Source: Pseudomonadota bacterium | GTDB lineage: Bacteria > Pseudomonadota > Gammaproteobacteria > Steroidobacterales > Steroidobacteraceae | Assembly: GCA_021780395.1 (NCBI GenBank) | Contig: JAJXYU010000243.1 | Span: 1 to 5,809, forward strand | Direction: 5' to 3' | DNA: 5,809 nt | Shown here: positions 1 through 5,809 of the stretch, in pieces | Position numbering within the stretch: position 1 is the first letter of the stretch | Layout: every line of letters begins with the position of its first letter | Notes under the pieces: generated by a model | Database searches by the model: none | What the model was told of the DNA's origin: nothing | Seen by the model: only the letters and a program-made list of their open reading frames with translations | Translations under genes and position numbers: made by a program

Positions 1-1242
1 CGGACCGGCCTCGAGTTCCAGGAGTTCTTCGCACCCGACTCGACGGCCGAACTGCACCATTTCATCGGCAAGGACATCCTGTATTTCCACGCGTTGTTCT
101 GGCCTGCCGTGCTCGAGGGTTCCGGGCAACGCCGGCCGACCAGCGTGCACGCGCACGGCTTCGTGACGATCAACGGCCAGAAGATGTCCAAGTCCCGCGG
201 AACCTTCATCACCGCGCGGCGCTATCTCGACCTGTTCCCGGCCGAGTACCTGCGTTACTACTTCGCGGCCAAGCTCGGTCCCGGCCTCGACGACGTCGAC
301 TTCAACCTCGAGGAGTTTGCGTCCCGGGTGAACGCCGACCTCGTCGGCAAGCTCGTGAACATCGCGAGCCGCTGCGCGGGGTTCATCCACCGCACCGCCG
401 GCGGAACCCTCGCCGACACGCTGCCGGAACCGGCGCTGTTCGCCGAGTTCGCCGCGTGCGGCGCACCGATCGCCGAGTCCTACGAAAGCCACGACTACGC
501 GGCTGCGATCCGCCAGATCATGGCGCTCGCCGATCGCGCGAACCAGTACATCGATCAGCGCAAGCCCTGGCTGATCGCGAAGCGCCCGGACGGCGCTGAC
601 GAGGCGCGCGCGGTGTGCACCCAGGGACTGAACCTGTTCCGCACCCTGATGATCTACCTGAAGCCGGTGCTGCCGGAGATGGCCACGCAGGCGGAACGGT
701 TCCTGCGCGACGGGTGCTGGTCGTGGAACGACGCGACGACCGCGCTGCTCGGCCAGCCGATCGGCACCTACGAGCCGCTCGCGACCCGGCTCGACCCGGC
801 CTCGCTGGCCCGACTGGTCGAGTCGCCACCGGCACCGGCACCGGCACCGGCACCTTCACCGGCACCGTCACCGGCACCGGCATCGCCTGCGCAGGCTCCG
901 GCGGCCGCGGCGCAAGCCCTGACGATCGATGAGTTCGGCCGCGTGGATCTGCGGATCGCGAAGATCCTTGCGGCGGAGCACGTCGACGGGGCCGACAAGC
1001 TCCTGCGGCTGCGGGTCGATCTCGGCGAACTCGGCGAGCGACAGGTATTCGCCGGAATCCGTGCCGCCTACGACCCGGCGACGCTGGTCGGTCGGTTGAC
1101 GGTCGTCGTCGCGAATCTCGCACCGCGCAAGATGCGGTTCGGCGTATCCGAGGGCATGGTCCTCGCCGCGGGTCCGGGCGGGCCGGAGGTGTTCCTGCTG
1201 TCGCCGGACGCGGGCGCGACGCCGGGCATGCGCGTGAAGTGA
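1..1242 (+). CDS. metG: Methionyl-tRNA synthetase (MetRS), C-terminal part, 5' end outside window
   Basis: Class I aminoacyl-tRNA synthetase that charges tRNA-Met with methionine in the cytoplasm. The reading frame is open from base 1, and 413 residues are visible. Against the usual length of about 680 residues, some 270-280 N-terminal residues (HIGH motif, zinc-binding insert) are missing at the window edge. The signature KMSKS loop is at 181-195, preceded by FIGKDI and YFHALFWPA. The anticodon-binding helical domain follows: the NIASR segment (Asn at 358-360, Arg at 370-372) and the KPW Trp (568-570) match residues that in E. coli MetRS contact the CAU anticodon. An Ala/Pro linker (about 820-915) joins a C-terminal EMAP-II/Trbp111-type tRNA-binding OB-fold domain (about 919-1239), which in this family also drives dimerisation. 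The TTG at 94 is an internal Leu codon, not a start. The stop at 1240-1242 is one base before the next gene. The identification is secure. Confidence 0.98.
   Translation, partial: RTGLEFQEFFAPDSTAELHHFIGKDILYFHALFWPAVLEGSGQRRPTSVHAHGFVTINGQKMSKSRGTFITARRYLDLFPAEYLRYYFAAKLGPGLDDVDFNLEEFASRVNADLVGKLVNIASRCAGFIHRTAGGTLADTLPEPALFAEFAACGAPIAESYESHDYAAAIRQIMALADRANQYIDQRKPWLIAKRPDGADEARAVCTQGLNLFRTLMIYLKPVLPEMATQAERFLRDGCWSWNDATTALLGQPIGTYEPLATRLDPASLARLVESPPAPAPAPAPSPAPSPAPASPAQAPAAAAQALTIDEFGRVDLRIAKILAAEHVDGADKLLRLRVDLGELGERQVFAGIRAAYDPATLVGRLTVVVANLAPRKMRFGVSEGMVLAAGPGGPEVFLLSPDAGATPGMRVK
829..882 (+). repeat. Hexanucleotide tandem repeat encoding the MetRS Pro-Ala linker
   Basis: Nine consecutive 6-bp units lie in the metG reading frame: four CCGGCA, then CCTTCA, CCGGCA, CCGTCA and two CCGGCA. 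They encode alternating Pro-Ala and Pro-Ser dipeptides between the anticodon-binding domain and the C-terminal tRNA-binding domain. Because the period is 6, gain or loss of units would change linker length without a frameshift. The two variant units (Pro-Ser) sit inside the array, so it is slightly degenerate. A flexible linker at this position is normal for MetRS; the near-perfect DNA repetition suggests slippage-driven expansion, which is inference. Confidence 0.9.
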
Positions 1243-1243
1243 A

Positions 1244-1825
1244 ATGAGCGGTGATCGAGCGGTTGAACTTGCCGCCGACATCGACGCGCGACTGCCCCAG
1301 ACGCAATGCACGCGCTGCGGCTATGCCGGGTGCGCCCCCTACGCCGCCGCGATCGCCGCCGGCGAGGCCGAGATCGATCGCTGCCCGCCGGGCGGCGTCG
1401 CGACGATCGCCGCGCTTGCGCAGTTGCTCGGGCGCGCCCCGCTGCCGTTGAACCCGGCCTGCGGCGCCGAGGGTCCACCCCGGGTCGCCGTGATCGACGA
1501 GGCGCGCTGCATCGGCTGCGCGAAGTGCCTCGCGCCCTGCCCGGTCGACGCGATCGTCGGCGCACCGAAACACTTGCACGCGGTGCTCGAGGAGCGCTGC
1601 ACCGGTTGCGAGCTGTGCCTCCCGCCCTGCCCGGTCGACTGCATCGTGATGCAGCCCGCGCCACCGTCGCACCGCAACCGCCCCGAGCTCAACCGCGCGC
1701 GCACCGCGGCGCATCGCGCGCGCACCGCCGCTCTCGCGGCAGAGCGCGCCCGCGAGATCGCCGCGAAGAAGGCGCTCGCCGGACGGACGGTGGCGACCCC
1801 CGTGGACGGCGGCAGCCCGCGATGA
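1244..1825 (+). CDS. RnfB/RsxB-like polyferredoxin, soluble form lacking the membrane anchor
   Basis: A 193-residue electron-transfer protein of the RnfB/RsxB family, predicted to bind three [4Fe-4S] clusters. The first is a Fe-S domain with Cys22, 25, 30 and 47 (CxxCxxxxC then C-x16-C spacing), introduced by LPQTQC and GYAGC as in RnfB. Two ferredoxin-type motifs follow, Cys89/92/95/99 and Cys119/122/125/129, each ending in CPVD. Canonical RnfB starts with a hydrophobic transmembrane helix; here only about 20 polar residues precede the first cysteine, so the protein should be cytoplasmic. After about residue 145 comes an Ala/Arg-rich, probably helical tail containing a 7-residue duplication. 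The ATG lies 1 nt after the metG stop with only a weak GAAG ribosome site, implying coupling to metG. No rnfA, C, D, G or E is visible. Family assignment is firm; the physiological partner is unknown. It could be named rnfB or rsxB, but the function may differ from the ion-pumping complex. Confidence 0.92.
   Translation: MSGDRAVELAADIDARLPQTQCTRCGYAGCAPYAAAIAAGEAEIDRCPPGGVATIAALAQLLGRAPLPLNPACGAEGPPRVAVIDEARCIGCAKCLAPCPVDAIVGAPKHLHAVLEERCTGCELCLPPCPVDCIVMQPAPPSHRNRPELNRARTAAHRARTAALAAERAREIAAKKALAGRTVATPVDGGSPR
1694..1728 (+). repeat. Short direct repeat in the rnfB-like C-terminal tail
   Basis: Two exact 14-bp copies of CGCGCGCGCACCGC occur at 1694-1707 and 1715-1728, 21 bp apart start to start. 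The spacing is exactly seven codons, so the protein carries RARTAA twice (residues 151-156 and 158-163) separated by His. A heptad-length duplication fits an extended basic helix. It may be a simple local duplication in GC-rich DNA. Confidence 0.7.
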
Positions 1826-2466
1826 ACGACGCGAAGCGGCTCGAGATCTTCGCGCGCTTTCGCGCGGCGAACCCGGCGCCGCGCAGCGAGCTGCGCTACC
1901 ACGGCGCGTTCCAGCTGCTGGTCGCGGTGATCCTCTCGGCGCAGGCGACCGACAAGAGCGTCAATCAGGCGACCGGACGGCTGTTCGCGGACGCCGGCAC
2001 GCCGGCGGCGATGCTCGCGCTCGGCGAGGATGGTCTGTCGCGCTACATCCAGTCGATCGGCTTGTATCACAGCAAGGCGCGACACCTGATCGAGACCTGC
2101 CGTTTGCTGCTCGAGCGTTACGGCGGGCGCGTGCCGCACGACCGGGCGGCGCTCGAGAGCTTGCCCGGCGTCGGCCGCAAGACCGCGAACGTCGTGTTGA
2201 ACGTCGCATTCGGCGAGCCGACGATCGCGGTCGACACGCACATCCTCCGGGTGGCGAACCGGACCGGGATCGCGCCGGGAAAGACACCGCGTGCGGTCGA
2301 GGATCGATTGATGAAGGTCGTGCCCGAGGAGTTCCGCCACGATGCGCATCACTGGCTGATCCTGCATGGCCGTTACGTCTGCAAGGCGCGGCGCCCGGAC
2401 TGCCCCCGGTGCCTGATTCGCGACCTGTGCGAATACAGGCACAAGACGCCCGCGGAACGCGCATGA
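1822..2466 (+). CDS. nth: Endonuclease III (DNA glycosylase/AP lyase)
   Basis: Bifunctional base-excision repair enzyme that removes oxidised pyrimidines (thymine glycol and similar) and cleaves the resulting abasic site by beta-elimination. The product is 214 residues, close to the 211 of E. coli Nth. The helix-hairpin-helix DNA-binding motif LPGVGRKTA contains the catalytic Lys120, and VDTHI contains the catalytic Asp138, both at the E. coli positions. The C-terminal [4Fe-4S] cluster ligands are Cys187, 194, 197 and 203 with the diagnostic C-x6-C-x2-C-x5-C spacing. The ATG at 1822 overlaps the upstream TGA (ATGA). It is chosen because it gives the family's normal N-terminus; the frame stays open further upstream but only antiparallel to no known sequence, inside the rnfB-like gene. 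The gene is probably translationally coupled, with no strong Shine-Dalgarno of its own. All key residues are intact, so it should be active. Confidence 0.98.
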   Translation: MNDAKRLEIFARFRAANPAPRSELRYHGAFQLLVAVILSAQATDKSVNQATGRLFADAGTPAAMLALGEDGLSRYIQSIGLYHSKARHLIETCRLLLERYGGRVPHDRAALESLPGVGRKTANVVLNVAFGEPTIAVDTHILRVANRTGIAPGKTPRAVEDRLMKVVPEEFRHDAHHWLILHGRYVCKARRPDCPRCLIRDLCEYRHKTPAERA

Positions 2467-2903
2467 CCGAGCCCGGCGGCTATTCGCGCGACGCGTTGCG
2501 CAAGGCCTACGTCGAGGCCTGGGCGAAGGCGCGCGCGGGCGTGCCGCTGTCGCCGCTCGAGGCCCTGCTCGCCGACGTCATCGCGCTGCACCCGGAATAC
2601 CATGCGACGATCGAGGATCTCGAGGACACGCTGGGCCACGCGGGAAACGCGGCCGGCGACGCCGAGAACCCGTTCCTGCACCTCGGACTGCACGTCGCGG
2701 TGCGCGAGCAGCTGGCCATCGACCGGCCGCCCGGGGTCGCCGCGATCCATCGCCGCGCGATCGCAATATTGGGCGATGCGCATGCCGCGGATCACCTGCT
2801 GGCCGACGCGCTCGGTCGGACACTGTGGGAGGCGCAGCGCGCCGGGCTCGCGCCCGACGAGCGCCGCTACCTCGCGCTGGCGCGTTCGGCGCTCGGGCGC
2901 TGA
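2463..2903 (+). CDS. DUF1841 family protein, function unknown
   Basis: A 146-residue predicted cytoplasmic, mostly helical protein with no signal peptide or membrane segment. I recognise the DUF1841 pattern: an N-terminal helix ending in a W-x5-G-x-PLSPLEAL segment (about residues 20-35), HPEYH (43-47), NPFLHLGLH (69-77) followed by REQLAIDRPPG (81-91), then a His-containing helix (His107, His111) and LWEAQRAG (121-128). No biochemical role is established for the family as far as I know. Regularly spaced histidines (43, 47, 73, 77, 107, 111) would suit a helical-bundle metal site, but that is inference. The ATG at 2463 overlaps the nth stop as ATGA and is preceded by GGAA at 2454-2457, a plausible ribosome site with 5-nt spacing. 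Being last in the nth block suggests co-expression with nth. The family assignment is from memory of its motifs. Confidence 0.87.
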   Translation: MTEPGGYSRDALRKAYVEAWAKARAGVPLSPLEALLADVIALHPEYHATIEDLEDTLGHAGNAAGDAENPFLHLGLHVAVREQLAIDRPPGVAAIHRRAIAILGDAHAADHLLADALGRTLWEAQRAGLAPDERRYLALARSALGR

Positions 2904-2933
2904 GCGGCCGGACGCAGGCCCTCGCGTCAGCGC
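2897..2933. terminator. Possible bidirectional terminator at the convergent junction (weak)
   Basis: Only 23 bp separate the stop codons of the DUF1841 gene and lpdA, which converge here. A perfect 7-bp inverted repeat, GCGCTGA at 2897-2903 and TCAGCGC at 2927-2933, contains both stop codons. Nested inside are GGCC/GGCC (2906-2909 with 2917-2920) and, as an alternative fold, GACGC/GCGTC (2911-2915 with 2924-2928, 8-nt loop). There is no T-tract on either strand, so a classical intrinsic terminator is not supported. Part of the symmetry comes simply from both genes ending in CGC TGA. Confidence 0.25.
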
Positions 2934-4657
2934 TTCGGCAGGTAAAGATCCGTCAAGGTCCCCTCGAACGCCTCCGCGGCCATCCCGACCGTCTCCGAGA
3001 GCGTCGGATGCGGGTGCACGGTGAGGCCGACATCCGCGGCATCCGCGCCCATCTCGATGCTCAACGCGACCTCGGCGATGAGTTCGCCCGCATTCGGGCC
3101 CACGATGCCGCCGCCGAGCACCCGGCGCGTCTCGGGATCGAACAGGAGCTTGGTGAGCCCCTCGTCGCGATCCAGCGCGAGCGAACGACCGCTCGCGGCC
3201 CAGGGAAACACGCCCTTGCCGACCGCGATGCCACGGGCCTTGGCCTCCGTCTCGGTGAGGCCGACCCAGGCGATCTCGGGATCCGTGTAGGCGACCGAGG
3301 GGATGCAGCGCGCGTCGAAAGCCGCCTTGTGACCCGCCGCGACCTCGGCCGCGACCTTCGCCTCGTGGCTCGCCTTGTGCGCGAGCATCGGCGGCCCCAC
3401 GACGTCACCGACCGCGAAGATGTGCGGGACATTGGTGCGCATCTGCCGGTCGACCGGGATCACGCCGCGCTCGTTCACGGTGATCCCGGCGGCCGCCGCA
3501 TCGATCGCGTGACCGTTCGCAACCCGACCGACCGCCACCAGCACCCGGTCGAACTCGGCGGGCGCGGGCGCGCCCGGACCGTCGAAGGTCGCCCGCAGCG
3601 CATCAGGCCGCGCCTCGAGGGCCGCCAGCTTCGTCCCGAGCAAGATCCGCTCATAGCGCTTCTCGAGCCGTTTGTGCAGCGGTCGCACCAAGTCCGGATC
3701 CACGCCGGGCATCAGGCCCGGAGCAAGCTCGACGACCGTCACCCGTGATCCCAAGGCGGCGTACACGCAGGCCATTTCGAGACCGATGATTCCGCCGCCG
3801 ACCACGAGCAGACGGGCGCTGTCCGGCAGCTCGAGCGCGCCGGTCGAATCGATCACGCGTGGGTCCGGCGGAAGTCCGGCGGGACGCACCGGCGAGGATC
3901 CGGCCGCCACGATGCACTGCCGGAAGTCGAGCCGGCGCTCGCCGGCATCGGTCGCGACAGTGAGCGTATGCGGCCCGGAGAATTTCGCCTCGCCACGGAC
4001 GACCTCCACCCGGCGCTGCTTCGCGAGCGCCGCGAGCCCGCCGGTGAGCTTGCCGACCACGCGGTTCTTCCACGCGCGCAGACGGTCTCGATCGATCCGC
4101 GGTGCGCCGAATTCGACGCCACAGGCGGCCATCGCCGCGGCCGCCTCGATCACCCCCGCCGCATGCAGCAGCGCCTTCGACGGAATGCAGCCGACGTTCA
4201 AGCACACGCCGCCGAGCGTCGTCCCGCGCTCCACCAGGGTCACCCGCATCCCAAGATCGGCGGCGCGGAACGCGGCCGTGTAGCCCCCGGGACCCGCCCC
4301 GAGCACGACGAGGTCGACCGCGCCCGCCGGAGCCTCGTCCGCCACGACGACCGGGTCGCGCGTCGCTGCCGGTGGTGACGCCGGCGGCGCGGCGGAGGGC
4401 GCGGTCGGAGCCGCGGTGACCGCGGTCTCGACGAGGCCGATCAGTGCGCCCGCCGCGACACGATCCCCCTTCTTGAGCTTGATCTCCCGGACGACGCCTG
4501 CGACCGGCGACGGCACGTCCATCGAGGCCTTCTCGGATTCCAGCGTGAGGAGCGGATCGTCGAGCGCGATCGTCGCTCCCGGCGCGATCAGCACCTCGAC
4601 GACCCCGACGTCCTTGACCTCGCCGAGATCGGGTATCCGGACTTCGATCAGGCTCAT
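2927..4657 (-). CDS. lpdA: Dihydrolipoyl dehydrogenase (E3) with fused N-terminal lipoyl domain
   Basis: The flavoprotein that reoxidises dihydrolipoyl groups of the pyruvate dehydrogenase E2 using FAD and NAD+. The product is 576 residues, about 100 longer than single-domain E3. Residues 1-78 are a lipoyl domain with the lipoylated Lys43 in ESEKASM (codon 4529-4531). An Ala/Pro-rich linker (about 79-113) follows, then the E3 core: FAD-binding GAGPGG (120-125), redox-active Cys152 and Cys157 in VCLNVGC (codons 4202-4204 and 4187-4189), NAD-binding GGGIIG (287-292), the FAD-contacting GD at 417-418, and the C-terminal dimer-interface HPHPTLSE with catalytic His550 and Glu555. The start is set by the ATGA overlap with aceF, a GAAGG ribosome site, and the lipoyl-domain N-terminus; the frame is open further upstream but only within aceF. 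This architecture is known from Neisseria p64k and Ralstonia PdhL. Everything needed for activity is present. Confidence 0.97.
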   Translation of the reverse strand: MSLIEVRIPDLGEVKDVGVVEVLIAPGATIALDDPLLTLESEKASMDVPSPVAGVVREIKLKKGDRVAAGALIGLVETAVTAAPTAPSAAPPASPPAATRDPVVVADEAPAGAVDLVVLGAGPGGYTAAFRAADLGMRVTLVERGTTLGGVCLNVGCIPSKALLHAAGVIEAAAAMAACGVEFGAPRIDRDRLRAWKNRVVGKLTGGLAALAKQRRVEVVRGEAKFSGPHTLTVATDAGERRLDFRQCIVAAGSSPVRPAGLPPDPRVIDSTGALELPDSARLLVVGGGIIGLEMACVYAALGSRVTVVELAPGLMPGVDPDLVRPLHKRLEKRYERILLGTKLAALEARPDALRATFDGPGAPAPAEFDRVLVAVGRVANGHAIDAAAAGITVNERGVIPVDRQMRTNVPHIFAVGDVVGPPMLAHKASHEAKVAAEVAAGHKAAFDARCIPSVAYTDPEIAWVGLTETEAKARGIAVGKGVFPWAASGRSLALDRDEGLTKLLFDPETRRVLGGGIVGPNAGELIAEVALSIEMGADAADVGLTVHPHPTLSETVGMAAEAFEGTLTDLYLPKR

Positions 4658-5809
4658 TGCAACGCCTTCACGTCGGCGAGCGTCCTCGCGATGAACACGA
4701 CGAAGCGCGCGGCGGCCGCGCCATCGATCACCCGGTGATCGTAGGACAACGACAGCGGCAACATCAGGCGCGGCCAGAACGAGCCGTACTCGTAGAATGG
4801 CTGATGCGATGCGCGCGATACACCGAGGATCGCGACCTCGGGAGCATTGATGATCGGCGTGAACGACGTGCCGCCGATCCCGCCGAGGCTCGAGATCGTG
4901 AAGGTTCCACCCTGCATCTGCGCAGCCGTGAGCTTGCCGGCACGCGCGGCCGCCGACAGCGTCGCCAGCGCGCGCGCGACGTCGAACAGCCCGAGCCGAT
5001 CCGCGTCGCGGATCACCGGCACGACGAGCCCGTTCGGCGTGTCCGCCGCGAAACCGACGTGGAAATAGCGCTTCAACACCAGGTTCTCGCCGCTCGGATC
5101 GAGCGAGGCGTTGAATCGCGGGAACTCCTTCAGCGCGAGCACGCAGGCGCGCACCAGATACGCGAGCACCGTGAGCTTGACGCCCACGTCGGCCGCCTTG
5201 TCCTGCATCCGCCGCCGCTCGGCGTCGAGCGCGGTGATGTCGGCGAGTTCGTGCTGCGTCACGTGCGGCAGGTTCACCCAACTCGCCTGCAGACGAGCGC
5301 CGGAAATCCGCTGGATTCGCGACAGCGGCGCGACCTCGACCGGCCCGAATGCGGCGAAATCGACGGCTGCGACCTTCGGCAGACCCGACGACGCGCCGGC
5401 GACGGACGGTGCGCCCAGCAATCGCTTCACGTACGCCTTCACGTCGTCGACCGTGATCCGGCCCTTCGGCCCCGTCCCGTGGATGCTCGCGAGGTCGGCG
5501 CCGAGTTCACGCGCGAACTTGCGAACCGACGGGCTCGCGTGGGCCCGCGAGAAGCCCGCCTCGTCGATCGCGTGCACGACCGTCGCCGGAGAAGCGGCGG
5601 CATCCCGAGCCGCCGGCGGGGCTGCGGTGATCGAGGACGGCGGGGCGGCATTCGTCGATGGCGGGACCTCGGCCGGGTGCGCAGCCGCCGCGGACGTCGA
5701 TCGCGCCGCCGGCGGGGACGCGGCCACGGCTGACTCGACCTCGAGCATCAGGATCGCCGATCCCTGCGACACCTTGTCGCCGCGCCGGACCTTGAGCGCG
5801 GCGACGCGG
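4654..5809 (-). CDS. aceF: Pyruvate dehydrogenase E2, dihydrolipoyl acetyltransferase, 5' end outside window
   Basis: Core-forming acetyltransferase of the pyruvate dehydrogenase complex, moving the acetyl group from lipoyl-lysine to CoA. The visible part is 384 residues and the frame is open to the right edge. From the N-terminal side it shows: the tail of a lipoyl domain (ALKVRRGDKVSQG, about 5730-5808; the lipoyl Lys itself is outside); a long Ala/Pro/Ser linker (about 5536-5735); a peripheral subunit-binding domain that docks E1/E3 (about 5419-5535, SVRKFARELG then GTGPKGRIT); a second short linker; and the catalytic domain ending in SYDHRVIDG. The active-site DHRVIDG is at 4720-4740, with catalytic His at 4735-4737. 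The GTG at 5772 is an internal Val codon of the lipoyl domain, not a start. The stop overlaps the lpdA start by 4 nt. Pairing with a lipoyl-E3, together with strong AceF-type motifs, favours pyruvate over 2-oxoglutarate or branched-chain E2. aceE is expected just beyond the window. Confidence 0.96.
   Translation of the reverse strand, partial: RVAALKVRRGDKVSQGSAILMLEVESAVAASPPAARSTSAAAAHPAEVPPSTNAAPPSSITAAPPAARDAAASPATVVHAIDEAGFSRAHASPSVRKFARELGADLASIHGTGPKGRITVDDVKAYVKRLLGAPSVAGASSGLPKVAAVDFAAFGPVEVAPLSRIQRISGARLQASWVNLPHVTQHELADITALDAERRRMQDKAADVGVKLTVLAYLVRACVLALKEFPRFNASLDPSGENLVLKRYFHVGFAADTPNGLVVPVIRDADRLGLFDVARALATLSAAARAGKLTAAQMQGGTFTISSLGGIGGTSFTPIINAPEVAILGVSRASHQPFYEYGSFWPRLMLPLSLSYDHRVIDGAAAARFVVFIARTLADVKALQ
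4665..4669 (-). promoter_or_regulatory. Ribosome binding site for lpdA
   Basis: On the minus strand GAAGG lies 7 nt before the ATG at 4657-4655, inside the last codons of aceF. Together with the ATGA overlap it fixes the lpdA start, against the much longer upstream open frame that runs through aceF up to about 5281. Confidence 0.7.

Noticed and set aside
94..96. TTG as a start codon for metG
   Set aside because: The frame is open to base 1 with conserved MetRS sequence before it, so this is an internal Leu and the gene is cut by the window edge.
615..932. Plus-strand frame with a Thr-Gly repeat (TGTGTGT) suggesting a repeat protein
   Set aside because: It is the CCGGCA array of metG read in another frame; the metG frame is the real one.
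518..1714. Long minus-strand open frame opposite metG and the rnfB-like gene
   Set aside because: The product is Arg/Ala/Pro-rich low-complexity sequence with no recognisable domain, and it lies opposite two confidently identified genes. It is a shadow frame typical of high-GC DNA.
1306..1821. N-terminal extension of nth upstream of the ATG at 1822
   Set aside because: The added sequence is the rnfB-like gene read out of frame. The 214-residue form matches E. coli Nth residue numbering for Lys120, Asp138 and all four cluster cysteines.
2825..3748. Plus-strand open frame of about 300 codons opposite lpdA
   Set aside because: The translation is Arg/Gly/Asp-rich with no family motifs, and it runs against an intact, fully motif-supported lpdA.
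2927..5281. A 784-residue lpdA version starting inside aceF
   Set aside because: The extra 208 N-terminal residues are Arg/Ala-rich and resemble nothing, while the ATG at 4657 has a ribosome site, an ATGA overlap and a perfect lipoyl-domain N-terminus.
4657..5733. Plus-strand open frame of about 350 codons opposite aceF
   Set aside because: The product is strongly Arg-rich with no domain, antisense to the conserved aceF catalytic region; a composition artefact.
5770..5772. GTG as a start codon for aceF
   Set aside because: Upstream codons to the window edge continue the lipoyl domain, so this is an internal Val.
1..5809. Mobile elements, CRISPR arrays, tRNA/rRNA genes, phage or defence genes
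   Set aside because: Nothing resembling these was seen. Essentially every base belongs to six housekeeping-type genes, and the only intergenic gaps are 1 bp and 23 bp.

Overview
The window looks like housekeeping chromosome from a high-GC proteobacterium; by eye it is roughly 70% GC with G/C-ending codons dominating. The metG–rnfB-like–nth–DUF1841 gene order, the RnfB-type ferredoxin, and a dihydrolipoyl dehydrogenase carrying its own N-terminal lipoyl domain all point to Gammaproteobacteria (Xanthomonas-like or related lineages) or Betaproteobacteria. The sequence does not allow a narrower placement.

Layout: two convergent gene blocks meet at about position 2904-2926. The plus-strand block (1-2903) holds the 3' part of metG (methionyl-tRNA synthetase), then a small three-cluster RnfB-like ferredoxin without a membrane anchor, then nth (endonuclease III), then a DUF1841 family protein. 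The minus-strand block (2927-5809) is the end of a pyruvate dehydrogenase operon: aceF (E2, 5' end outside the window), then lpdA (E3 with a fused lipoyl domain). Spacing is very tight. The metG and rnfB-like genes are 1 nt apart, and three other junctions (rnfB/nth, nth/DUF1841, aceF/lpdA) are the same 4-nt ATGA stop-start overlap, which suggests translationally coupled operons. Both operon promoters lie outside the window.

How the genes work together: AceF and LpdA are the acetyl-transfer and lipoamide-reoxidising components of the same complex; aceE (E1) would be expected just beyond the right edge. The plus-strand genes have no single shared pathway. However, the RnfB-like ferredoxin and Nth are both [4Fe-4S] proteins, and nth is the usual last gene of the rnf/rsx operon in many gammaproteobacteria, so this looks like a reduced version of that neighbourhood.

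No mobile element, CRISPR array, RNA gene or phage feature was seen, and essentially all of the window is coding. I found no convincing undescribed system. The points most worth a second look are the solitary unanchored RnfB-like protein, the His-rich DUF1841 protein beside the Fe-S genes, and the hexanucleotide repeat inside metG.
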